Below, piece after piece: positions 22,564 to 30,373 of a stretch of 33,751 nucleotides of DNA (position 1 is its first letter; the number at the start of each line of letters is the position of its first letter). The notes beneath the pieces are model-generated. The model was not told the DNA's origin. It ran no database searches and worked only from the letters and a program-made list of their open reading frames with translations. Both the position numbers and the translations under genes were made by a program. Origin of the DNA: Oscillospiraceae bacterium (lineage in GTDB: Bacteria > Bacillota > Clostridia > Oscillospirales > QAMX01); NCBI GenBank assembly GCA_015068345.1, contig SVKS01000012.1, positions 1 through 33,751 of the forward strand, in the 5' to 3' direction.

Positions 22564-24540
22564 TCAGCTCTGTTCCGCAAGGAAGATGGATACCCGGCTC
22601 TGGATATGGGCTGCGGTGGTTTCGGCATCCTTGTCCCCGGCGAAAAATACCGCCGCTTCCTCCTGGACAATGTTATATATATCGTAATAGAAGCTGCCGC
22701 TCAGGTGGTCAGCCTGGTCCAACACCGCCAGCGTGTCGAAATAACCCTGGCGGCGTTCCTCCTCGCTGATTCCGTAATAGATGCCCTCTTTGGGCTTCAA
22801 CCACTCTTCAATGCAGTTTTCCACCACGTCCCGTCGAACGGGGATGCCAAACCCTTCGTAGGGTGCACGGTCGTTGTACTCCGCCTGCACCTCCTCCGAA
22901 AGCATCCATTCCAGAAAATCGGTAATACTCCCCTTCGCGTCACTGCTTGCCAGCACCCCAAAGAGATTTCGGGGTTTGATGGGATACCCTTCCCCGGGCT
23001 GGGTAGGTGACGGAAACAGAACCCCTTCGGTTCCGTATTTATAGGTGGCGGTTTCACTTTTACCATCGTTGTAGAAAATATGATTTACATCCTGAATCAG
23101 CGAAAACATGGTAATCTGACGGAAGGGGACAAATATGGCCTTGTCAGGTGCGTTGTTGGCAAACACCTCGTCCTGATCTTTGGCATAGTTCTGCAGCAGC
23201 TTCAGAAGGTCCACAAAGCTATCCTCTTCAAAATTACAGGTTCCCTTTTCCAGGTCCACCCAGGCACTCATGCCATTGAAAATGAAATTGTTCATGGCGA
23301 TTTCCCTGGTATGTTGCTTATAGAAATTTTTGCTGTTCAGCCCCTCCAAAACGTCAATGAGCTCTGCTACGGTTTCGATTTTCCCCACCTTATCCATGAC
23401 CGGCTTGGGCAAAATCATGCCCCCACTTTCAAACATGGGACAGATGAGGGTGACCTTACCATCCAGCCGAAGGGCATCCAACACCCCATCGAAGAAACCG
23501 CCCGAATTCAGCAAATCTCCAATCAGGTCCTCCACCGGAATCAAATACCCCTGCTTGGCCATGTGGATCAGGGAATCCCCGGCGAAGCTCACCACCATAT
23601 CCACCTCCCCCGAAAGCACCGCAAGATTCAGGGAGGTTTGGCTATCAAAATACTTCACTTCGATTTTGTTTTTCGAGGAAAGATTATACTGGGTGATCAT
23701 GTTTTCGAAAATGTGGTCGGCCCCAAAGGCGCCCACCACCACCGTTCCGGTGCCTGCTTCGGGCTTTGAGACCGATTCGGTTTCCTCACTCCCCGCAAGC
23801 AGGATCAGCATATCCCCGGTGAGCACCAGAAGATCCTTTCCCACCGGCAAAAGATCCCGGATTTCCACCGACCGAATACCGTAACCCGCGAGATTCCCAA
23901 GAGTTTCCAGGGCTTTCCCATCGGTTCTGAAAAGATTCCCATCCTGAACGTAATAATTCCATCCCTCCCGGTGGCAGGTAATGCTGCCTCCAGGCAGAAT
24001 CTCCTCCACCCAAACCGGAGTTCCCAGCGCTTCCCCCAGAGGGTAGAGAAGCAGATCGTTTTCAAGGACCACTTCAATCTCCACCGAATCGTACACCCGG
24101 CGAAGGACGGCAAGATAATCGGCCTCCTCTATTTTCCAGAAGCCCATGGGGGTATAGTATGCGTCATCCGGCAGAGTAACCGGTTTGCTATTATGTTGTA
24201 CCTCTCCCGTTTCGGTGATGCTCCAGGCGTTTTCCCCAACCACCACCGACTTGGAGTCAGGCCCGGTTTCGCTTACTTCAAATGCTCCGGGTTCATAGCC
24301 TTCCCCCAGAAGGGCTCTCTGCCCATCCCCATAGAGCCAGACTTCCGCCCCGGTTTTCTCCAATCCAATGAGCGGCTCCTGGCTCCGGTAAACCAGGCGG
24401 GAAGTGTAGCTTGTCCCCTGGTCGGCCTGGGGCAAGGACAAGACGTCCTTGCCATCCTCTTCTTCCCCACTGCATCCGGCAAACAGGCTCAGGAAAAGAA
24501 GCACCACCAATATATAAGCGGTTATTCTCGTTTTTTTCAT
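22564..24540 (-). CDS. Solute-binding-like lipoprotein with N-terminal beta domain
   Basis: A 658-residue lipoprotein with lipobox LFAGC (Cys23). Residues about 40-260 form the beta-rich domain shared with the neighbour (MGFWKIEEADYLAVLRRVYD, LFRTDGKALETLG). From about 270 onward comes the solute-binding-like part (FENMITQYNLSSKNKIEVKYFD, LNLAVLSGEVDMVVSFAGDSLIHMAKQGYL), ending IQSRVSIFLAEQS. RBS AAGGAGG. It begins 12 bp after the stop of the lipoprotein gene at 24553, so the two form an operon. The joint presence of a classical binding protein and this two-domain form suggests they sense or deliver the same ligand. No permease or ATPase is encoded here. Confidence 0.78.
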   Translation of the reverse strand: MKKTRITAYILVVLLFLSLFAGCSGEEEDGKDVLSLPQADQGTSYTSRLVYRSQEPLIGLEKTGAEVWLYGDGQRALLGEGYEPGAFEVSETGPDSKSVVVGENAWSITETGEVQHNSKPVTLPDDAYYTPMGFWKIEEADYLAVLRRVYDSVEIEVVLENDLLLYPLGEALGTPVWVEEILPGGSITCHREGWNYYVQDGNLFRTDGKALETLGNLAGYGIRSVEIRDLLPVGKDLLVLTGDMLILLAGSEETESVSKPEAGTGTVVVGAFGADHIFENMITQYNLSSKNKIEVKYFDSQTSLNLAVLSGEVDMVVSFAGDSLIHMAKQGYLIPVEDLIGDLLNSGGFFDGVLDALRLDGKVTLICPMFESGGMILPKPVMDKVGKIETVAELIDVLEGLNSKNFYKQHTREIAMNNFIFNGMSAWVDLEKGTCNFEEDSFVDLLKLLQNYAKDQDEVFANNAPDKAIFVPFRQITMFSLIQDVNHIFYNDGKSETATYKYGTEGVLFPSPTQPGEGYPIKPRNLFGVLASSDAKGSITDFLEWMLSEEVQAEYNDRAPYEGFGIPVRRDVVENCIEEWLKPKEGIYYGISEEERRQGYFDTLAVLDQADHLSGSFYYDIYNIVQEEAAVFFAGDKDAETTAAHIQSRVSIFLAEQS

Positions 24541-24552
24541 GTATTATCCTCC

Positions 24553-26037
24553 TTATTGGGGAACGTGCCCCATATTCTGATAGTAGAGTCGCAGAACCTT
24601 TTGCAAAAAGTCTCCCCAATCGTCAAAGGATTCTACAGTCCGGGGCTCCGGATTATCAAGGATTCCCTCCTCCATACACTGCCGAATAAAGGGATACACG
24701 TTATCTACGCTATAGGTTTCGATGGTTTCCCGAATACTGCCGGTACCCCGAAGTCTGGCACCTACGGCCATACTGATACTCATGGCAAGTTCCGAAGACG
24801 GCTCCGCCGTGAGACAATCCGCCGCCGCAAGAATCGGTTCTCCTTTTTCAATGGCCATTGCACGGGTCACCTCGCCGTCGCTTCCGATCCAACCGAGATA
24901 ATACTCAGCCGCATCCTTTCGGGTCCAAAACCCCATACTGTAGCTGCCCGGCGAACCGTAGGAGGTCCCCCGGTAGGCATTCTGTCCCTCCTCCGAGTAA
25001 AGCCATTGGAGATATGCCGCCGCCTGGGGATGACCGACTCCGTTTTTCACAAGGCTGTAACACATTCCCCTGATGGAAAGGCCATTATGCCCGGGATAGG
25101 GTACTACGATGGCCTCCTCCCCGGGGTTCGAGCTCAGCCGATCCCCCAATCCTTCCAGGGCAACCCGATTGGCCTTCGTCAATTCGTCAAAACGGAAAAA
25201 TTCATCGTCATAAATGACAAACAGAGAATTGCTTCCATCTTTCTCCACTGTTTTGTTATCCAGGTACTTCTGGCTTTGCTCGCAATCGTTTGTTATCTTT
25301 TGGTAAAATGCCATCTGCTGATTTACTCGGTTGTTCGTCAGGGATGCAAGCCCCTCTTCGGTCATCACACGCCAATCCAAAAGGGGCATGATGAATGAAT
25401 CCAGTTCTCCTCCACCACCCTTCAGGCTCCGTGCTTCGGCAGGAAGGCTTTCGTAAAAGGTATACACATCATCCCAGGTTTCAAACGGCTTACCATAGCT
25501 TTCGTAAGCCGCCTCAGGCACCCGAATCCCTGTCAGATTGAAACAGGGTATGACCATCAGGAGTTCCCCGTTCACCCGCCCGGCTTCCAGGACGTTGGTA
25601 TAGTAGTCGGTGTCATTTTCCAAATATTCTTTCAAAACGCCCCCCATATCCAGGAGCATACCCTCTGTCCCAAGCATCATGGCAAGATCGGTGTAATTGC
25701 TTTGCAGCAGGTCAAATTCACCCTTTCTTGCCCCATCCAGTAGGGCTTCCAGAGTTTCATATTCTACCTCCTCCACCGTCACACCGCTGGCTTTCTCATA
25801 ATCCCGAAAAGAGGCAGAAATCGATTGTCCGATCACTCCACCCACCCGGAAATCCCCGGTCAGGGGCAGGATTTCATCCTCTGCCGCCATCTGGGTTTCG
25901 GTCTCTGTTTCAATTCTTTCTTCCTCCGGCGGATCAAACGTCACCTTTTGGGCGTTCTCCTTTTTGCAAGCCGCAAGGAATCCCATCACACAGATGACGG
26001 CCATCGATATGGCAATCATTCTCTTTCCATACTTCAT
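24553..26037 (-). CDS. Extracellular solute-binding lipoprotein (family 1)
   Basis: A 494-residue lipoprotein, start ATG 26037 (RBS AAGGGGG); lipobox FLAAC, Cys24. An acidic, Glu/Thr-rich linker (about 37-55) joins it to a family 1 solute-binding domain: FRVGGVIGQSISASFRDYEK, VEYETLEALLDGARKGEFDLL and C-terminal HPQAAAYLQWLYSEEGQNAYRG. It lacks the N-terminal beta domain of its neighbours. Family members usually capture oligosaccharides for ABC importers in the membrane, but no permease gene follows. First gene of a two-gene operon; three phased GYGAC repeats lie just upstream of the probable promoter. Confidence 0.8.
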   Translation of the reverse strand: MKYGKRMIAISMAVICVMGFLAACKKENAQKVTFDPPEEERIETETETQMAAEDEILPLTGDFRVGGVIGQSISASFRDYEKASGVTVEEVEYETLEALLDGARKGEFDLLQSNYTDLAMMLGTEGMLLDMGGVLKEYLENDTDYYTNVLEAGRVNGELLMVIPCFNLTGIRVPEAAYESYGKPFETWDDVYTFYESLPAEARSLKGGGGELDSFIMPLLDWRVMTEEGLASLTNNRVNQQMAFYQKITNDCEQSQKYLDNKTVEKDGSNSLFVIYDDEFFRFDELTKANRVALEGLGDRLSSNPGEEAIVVPYPGHNGLSIRGMCYSLVKNGVGHPQAAAYLQWLYSEEGQNAYRGTSYGSPGSYSMGFWTRKDAAEYYLGWIGSDGEVTRAMAIEKGEPILAAADCLTAEPSSELAMSISMAVGARLRGTGSIRETIETYSVDNVYPFIRQCMEEGILDNPEPRTVESFDDWGDFLQKVLRLYYQNMGHVPQ

Positions 26038-26064
26038 CACAGGTATACCCCCTTTTCTATATAA

Positions 26065-26090
26065 GTCGCATCGAGTCACAAAAAGGTCGC
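26065..26090 (-). promoter_or_regulatory. Three phased GYGAC repeats, likely operator of the lipoprotein operon
   Basis: On the minus strand GCGAC (26090..26086), GTGAC (26079..26075) and GCGAC (26069..26065), spaced 11 and 10 bp, one per helical turn. A TATATA -10-like box (26063..26058) follows at once, and no -35 is evident, as expected for an activator-dependent promoter. Confidence 0.5.
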
Positions 26091-26110
26091 AAAGTTTTTG
26101 AGATTTTTTA

Positions 26111-26144
26111 AAAAAACCTGGTTTCATCTTATCGTGAACCCAGG
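26111..26144 (-). terminator. Intrinsic terminator after the GNAT-HAD pair
   Basis: On the minus strand CCTGGGTTCA pairs with TGAAACCAGG (one internal mismatch) around an eight-base loop, followed by seven Ts. It separates the HAD gene from the lipoprotein operon. Confidence 0.85.
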
Positions 26145-26172
26145 CATTCTTCCCTATATACCGAATCGTTAT

Positions 26173-26868
26173 TTATATCAACCCTATAAGATGCTCAAGA
26201 TGGGTGATTTCGTAATCCACCGTCATCCCCTCCGGCAAGCCCTTGCCGAAGCGATTGAAGTAGCAGGTCTTCATGCCGTACCCGATGGCACCCTTCATAT
26301 CAGAGGACACCGAGTCCCCCACCATCAGGACCTCTCCCGGCAGGATGGGGTCGACTCTCCCTTCGTTAAGTTCTGCCATGCAAGCATCGAAAAAGGCCGG
26401 GGCGGGCTTGGATACCCCAATCTTCTCCGACACGAAAATCCCGGTGAAACAGTCCAGCATACCACCGTTTTTCAGGCGGTTCACCTGTTGGGCGTAGGGG
26501 CCATTGCTGGCAACCGCCAGGATATAACGTCCATACAGGTATTCCAGAAGCTCCATGGCTCCCTCCACCCGGATGGCACTGTGAAAGAGCCGGCCACGGA
26601 AATAATCCTCGAAGGCAGCCCCATCATAGGTAACGCCCAATTCCCCGAAAATACGATTCCAACGAACCCGACGAAGGTCGGGGATGGTCAGCTTTCCCTC
26701 CTCGATCTCGTGCCACAGGGCGGTATTGATCCTGGTGAAGGTGGCGTAGACCCCTTCGTGATACTCACCCAAATTGAATTCCCGAAACCCTTCCTGCAGG
26801 GATTCCTTTACGTACCCCTGGAAATCCAACAGGGTATCGTCAATATCCAATAATACGACCTTGATCAA
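26173..26868 (-). CDS. HAD-superfamily phosphatase, YjjG-like
   Basis: A 231-residue HAD hydrolase. Motif I LLDIDDTLLDF has the nucleophile Asp8 and acid Asp10; motif II is VASNGP; motif III Lys lies in SKPAPAFF; motif IV is GDSVSSD. The alpha-helical cap after motif I (KESLQEGFREFNL ... RWNRIFGELG) resembles YjjG-type nucleotidases, which hydrolyse non-canonical or ordinary nucleoside monophosphates. Sugar-phosphate phosphatase activity cannot be excluded. Its ATG overlaps the stop of the GNAT gene by four bases (ATGA), so the two are translationally coupled. Confidence 0.85.
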   Translation of the reverse strand: MIKVVLLDIDDTLLDFQGYVKESLQEGFREFNLGEYHEGVYATFTRINTALWHEIEEGKLTIPDLRRVRWNRIFGELGVTYDGAAFEDYFRGRLFHSAIRVEGAMELLEYLYGRYILAVASNGPYAQQVNRLKNGGMLDCFTGIFVSEKIGVSKPAPAFFDACMAELNEGRVDPILPGEVLMVGDSVSSDMKGAIGYGMKTCYFNRFGKGLPEGMTVDYEITHLEHLIGLI

Positions 26869-27395
26869 AGCATTCCCTCCTCCGCAATTCCGTCTTTTCG
26901 GATCCGAACATAGTACTTGTCTTCATCCTCTCCCTCGATATAACCCCCATTATGGAGCTGAACACGCAGAGAGGCGGGGTTGTTTTTATTGACCCGCAGA
27001 TAGATTTCCTCCTCCGGGACGATCTCCTTTGCTTTCAGGAGGGTCAGCCGAAGTCCTTCCTTGGCATATCCCTTCCCCCGGAATTCCTTCCCGATATAAT
27101 AACCGATGTGACCGGCTCCCGTCCGAAGGGAGTCACAGAGATAATGTCGAATGCGGAATTCCCCAACAATCACATCGTCATTCCACAAAAAGTAGAAGGT
27201 TTCGGGCACAAATCCCTCCGGAAGATTCTTCCCCATGGCATAATCCAGCATTTCGGGAAGAGCCTTTTCCATAAAGGTATCCCAATCACAGCCATGCCAC
27301 CTGTTGGTAAATCCGTTTTCATCCGCGGGAAGCTCCCTCACAAATTCATATTCCGCTTTTGCATCCTGCAGGTTGGCTTCCTTGAGATACAGCAT
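26865..27395 (-). CDS. GNAT family N-acetyltransferase
   Basis: A 176-residue GNAT protein starting at ATG 27395, five or six bases after GGGGAG; a longer upstream frame lacks an RBS and enters the terminator. The acetyl-CoA-binding segment is HIGYYIGKEFRGKGYAKEGL (R/QxxGxG/A as RGKGYA), followed by IYLRVNKNNPASLRVQLHNGGY, which is the typical C-terminal strand-helix with the Asn. Relatives acetylate small amines or protein N-termini; no substrate is indicated. Coupled to the HAD gene. Confidence 0.88.
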   Translation of the reverse strand: MLYLKEANLQDAKAEYEFVRELPADENGFTNRWHGCDWDTFMEKALPEMLDYAMGKNLPEGFVPETFYFLWNDDVIVGEFRIRHYLCDSLRTGAGHIGYYIGKEFRGKGYAKEGLRLTLLKAKEIVPEEEIYLRVNKNNPASLRVQLHNGGYIEGEDEDKYYVRIRKDGIAEEGML

Positions 27396-27423
27396 ACTTC
27401 TCCCCCCTGTACCTTTTTTCCTC

Positions 27424-27452
27424 ATTATAACATAACAAAAGGCCTGCCGCAA
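27424..27452 (-). promoter_or_regulatory. Promoter candidate for the GNAT-HAD pair
   Basis: Perfect TATAAT (27429..27424) with a 17-bp spacer to a poor TTGCGG (27452..27447). The -35 lies inside the stem of the preceding terminator, so the two signals overlap. Confidence 0.55.
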
Positions 27453-27462
27453 GCGACAGGCC
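27433..27462 (-). terminator. Intrinsic terminator after the GH127 operon
   Basis: GGCCTGTCGC pairs with GCGGCAGGCC on the minus strand (27462-27453 with 27450-27441), then TTTTGTT. It lies 9 bases after the GH127 stop. Confidence 0.85.
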
Positions 27463-27470
27463 GATTTCGC

Positions 27471-29408
27471 TTATTGATCGTCTTCCAGCATCCAGACCCG
27501 CATCTGGGTCTCGCCCCGGTTGCCCCAGGCGTAGTAGGGTACCGCCACCATGTTGGCCAGGCGCTTGATGGGTCGGATTTCGCTGTAAAGTTCCCCATCG
27601 GTAACCATGCGCCGTCCGGTGATGTGCAGGATCACGTTGCCCGCCAAAGTCCCTTCGGTGCAAAGCTCCGCCTTGGCAGAAAGCTCCCGGGGAATCCGCA
27701 GGTTCTGGATATCCTCCCCATTGTCTATCCCTTCGAAGGCATAGACGATGGGTCCCCGGAGAATAGCCACCTTGCCGGCGTTTTCCATGACCTTGCCATT
27801 GGCAAACACCTTTCGTACTGCAAGGTCGAAGGTAAGCTCCACCTCGTCCCCGGATTTCCAGGAGCGGTTGATATACAGGTATCCCTTTTGCAGGATGGAT
27901 GCCGCATCCACCGCTTCCCCATTCACGGTCAGGCTGGCCTTCCCGGGCTTCACGTAGCCCGGCAGGTGGATGGCCAGGGTAAACTTCTCACTTTTCGGCT
28001 CCACGTGATAGGTTACCTTTCCCTCCCAGGGGTAGGCGCTTTCCACCGTAATATCGGCATGGGAAAGGGATGCCTTCTGTCCCACCAGCAGATGGGAAAA
28101 GAGTGTGGTTTCGTTTTCGGTCCAGGCATAGGATCCCATGGCGGTGACCATGCGCACCAGATTCGGAGGGCAGCAGGCGCAGGCATACCAGCCCGATCTT
28201 TCGGGCAGGACGTGCTTATGGCCAAAGACCTTCCCCGAAATACCGGGGTTGACCTCCAGGGGATTCACGTAAAAATACCGTTTTCCATCCAGCTGGATAC
28301 CGCTGATGGTGCCGTTGTAAAGCTCTTTTTCCAGAATATCTGCATAGCGTCCGTCGGCTTCCATTTCCAGCATCCGCTTGGCGAAAAAGACCATGGCGAT
28401 GGAGGCACAGGTTTCGGCGTAGACCGTGTCATTGGGCAGATGGTAATCCTCCGAGAAGGCCTCCCCTTCCACCGTGGCACCGACCCCGCCGGTAATATAC
28501 ATTTGCCGATTGACAATGTTGTCCCACAGGGTCTTGCAGGCCGAATAGAGCTTATCATCTCCATCCTCCGCCGCAAGATCCGCCATGGCGGTATACATAT
28601 AGGCAGCACGGACAGCATGCCCCACCGCCCGGGTCTGCTCATAAATGGGCTTGTGGGCCTGATTGTAGGAAACGTCCATCCGGTCCTCGTTGTGGGGGCC
28701 CCAATGAGACCAGCCACGACGCACCTTCTCCTTGTAGAAATAGTCGGGATCCTTCCCCCGCTCTTCCAGGAAAAAACGGGCCATGTCCTTGTATTCCGGT
28801 TTGCCGGTGACACGGTAGAGCTTCATCAAGCCAATTTCCACCTCCTGGTGGCCGGGGATGCCTCTTCCCTTACCTTCCCCAAAACGACTGATGATATGCT
28901 GGGCCATCCGTTCCATGACTTCCAGGAGTTTGGTTTTGCCGGTGGCCTGGTAATAGGCCACCGCCGCCTCCATCATGTGCCCGGCACAATAAAGCTCGTG
29001 GCACTCATGCAGATTCTGCCAACGGTGTTCCGGTTCCTTGATGGTGAAGAAGGTATTCAGGTATCCGTCATCCTGCTGGGCTTTGGCGATGATTTCAATG
29101 ATCTCGTCTGCCCGTCCTTCCAGTTCGGGATCGGGCTTCACCGTCAGGGAGTATGCCACCCCCTCCAGCCATTTTGCCACATCGCTATCCTGGAACACCA
29201 TACCGTAAAACTCCCCTTCCGCAAGCCCGGCGGCAATACGGAAGTTTTCAATGGCGTGGCTTTTGGCAACTCCTTCCACCTGGTCATTAAGGACCTTCTC
29301 CTGGAAGGGGATCACCTCCCGGATGACCCGCTCCTGCAGAGTGGACCAGAAGGAATCCTGAATGCGTACCTTATCAACGGTAACTTCATTTGCGATCTTT
29401 TTCATCAT
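27471..29408 (-). CDS. GH127 beta-L-arabinofuranosidase
   Basis: A 645-residue enzyme of glycoside hydrolase family 127, of normal length (the Bifidobacterium enzyme HypBA1 has 658). The zinc and catalytic residues are all visible: Glu316 (acid/base position, GEAFSED), Glu332 and Cys334 in AETCAS, and Cys410, Cys412, Cys413 in YACACCPPN, matching Glu322, Glu338, Cys340, Cys415-418 of HypBA1. Cys412 would be the nucleophile. The first half is an alpha/alpha barrel (LNDQVEGVAKSHAIENFRIA), the last third beta-sandwiches. No signal peptide, so it acts on imported arabinosides, releasing L-arabinose. Two ATGs (29408, 29405) are possible; the second has the better spacing from AAGGAG. Last gene of the operon with GH43 and an isomerase. 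Confidence 0.93.
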   Translation of the reverse strand: MMKKIANEVTVDKVRIQDSFWSTLQERVIREVIPFQEKVLNDQVEGVAKSHAIENFRIAAGLAEGEFYGMVFQDSDVAKWLEGVAYSLTVKPDPELEGRADEIIEIIAKAQQDDGYLNTFFTIKEPEHRWQNLHECHELYCAGHMMEAAVAYYQATGKTKLLEVMERMAQHIISRFGEGKGRGIPGHQEVEIGLMKLYRVTGKPEYKDMARFFLEERGKDPDYFYKEKVRRGWSHWGPHNEDRMDVSYNQAHKPIYEQTRAVGHAVRAAYMYTAMADLAAEDGDDKLYSACKTLWDNIVNRQMYITGGVGATVEGEAFSEDYHLPNDTVYAETCASIAMVFFAKRMLEMEADGRYADILEKELYNGTISGIQLDGKRYFYVNPLEVNPGISGKVFGHKHVLPERSGWYACACCPPNLVRMVTAMGSYAWTENETTLFSHLLVGQKASLSHADITVESAYPWEGKVTYHVEPKSEKFTLAIHLPGYVKPGKASLTVNGEAVDAASILQKGYLYINRSWKSGDEVELTFDLAVRKVFANGKVMENAGKVAILRGPIVYAFEGIDNGEDIQNLRIPRELSAKAELCTEGTLAGNVILHITGRRMVTDGELYSEIRPIKRLANMVAVPYYAWGNRGETQMRVWMLEDDQ

Positions 29409-29416
29409 TTTTCTCC

Positions 29417-30364
29417 TTATTGCCAGCCGTGGTCGGTAAAATCGTGGGTTTTGATTCTTTCATACTCTTCCAGGGTAATGGGAAGGATGGTGCCGTGTTT
29501 GAAGCCGTATGGGAAGGAAAACTCCTCGTCTGCCCGACGGAAGCAACCGCTTGCCAGGCTTTCAGCTACGAAAGGCACGTAGCCCTGCCCCTCCCCGGGA
29601 ACACCATAGTAATCCAAAAACAAGCACCAGCGTCCATCCTCCAGACGCACGGCGGTGGCAGCTTCATAAAGACCGGATTCCACATCCTTCATGCTTTCGT
29701 CAAAGGCTTCCACCCGCTTGTAGGGACCAGTAACCGAATCGGATTCCACCATGATGATCTTGGCGGGATCCTTTTCGCTTTTCAGGAACATATAGTACCG
29801 GCCATCCTCTTCGTAAAGGGCGGAGTCGATGACACCGCTGTCGGACTTTCGGTACAGGAGTTCCGGTTTGGCAAAAGCTTTGAAATCCCGGGTACGGGTG
29901 TAGAAAATGCCCTTGAAGCCATACTCATTATCGGCGTGACTGCTGGACCAGTGGAGGACGTAGTCCCCCTTTTCCTTGTCAAAAATAATATCCGGAGCCC
30001 ACAGACACCCGAAATTCTCGTCCCCGAGCTTGATCAGGCTTTGCTCCGACCAGTTTACCAGATCCTCCGACTCCCACAGGGAAAGGCATTTACTGCCGTT
30101 TCGGGAAATCTCCTCCCAATCATGGTGGTACTTTCCCCGCATACCATAAGACAAGCTCAAGTCGGTGGCAATGATACGGAACTTGTCCTCACACCGGACG
30201 ATGGTGAAATCCCGGACACCCTTGTCTCCGTGGTACGCCCAAAGAACCGGGGTGCCACCGTTGATGGCATCCCAATGGAATCCATCCTTGCTGACGCCAA
30301 AATATACCTGTTCTCCATCCGGGGTGGACTTTTCCCGAAAATGCACGAATAAATAGGCTTGCAT
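29417..30364 (-). CDS. GH43-like glycosidase (five-bladed propeller)
   Basis: A 315-residue intracellular protein with the GH43 five-bladed beta-propeller pattern. Recognisable parts are the N-terminal YLFVHFREKSTPDGEQVYFG, LWAPDIIFDKEKGDY (Asp125, the pKa-modulating Asp), IDSALYEEDGRYYMFLKSE and GLYEAATAVRLEDGRWCLF, where Glu234 is the likely general acid. The usual EGP at the acid is replaced by EAAT, as in the less characterised GH43 subfamilies. The family cleaves alpha-L-arabinofuranosides and beta-xylosides; the GH127 neighbour 8 bp downstream favours an arabinose-containing substrate. RBS AAGGAG. Confidence 0.82.
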   Translation of the reverse strand: MQAYLFVHFREKSTPDGEQVYFGVSKDGFHWDAINGGTPVLWAYHGDKGVRDFTIVRCEDKFRIIATDLSLSYGMRGKYHHDWEEISRNGSKCLSLWESEDLVNWSEQSLIKLGDENFGCLWAPDIIFDKEKGDYVLHWSSSHADNEYGFKGIFYTRTRDFKAFAKPELLYRKSDSGVIDSALYEEDGRYYMFLKSEKDPAKIIMVESDSVTGPYKRVEAFDESMKDVESGLYEAATAVRLEDGRWCLFLDYYGVPGEGQGYVPFVAESLASGCFRRADEEFSFPYGFKHGTILPITLEEYERIKTHDFTDHGWQ

Positions 30365-30373
30365 AACCGCTCC

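Larger units (their letters stand above)
22500..22645. repeat. 146-bp direct repeat, copy B
   Basis: Second copy of the repeat at 20439-20584, same orientation, 144 of 146 bases identical. It covers the 3' end and terminator of the gene at 22564-24540 and the -10 element of the gene at 20503-22467. Distance between the copies is 2061 bp. Confidence 0.95.

Noticed and set aside
26952-29582. Open plus-strand frame of 876 codons antisense to GH127
   Set aside because: It spans the GNAT start, a terminator and the GH127 gene, with no recognisable motif. It reflects codon bias of the true genes.
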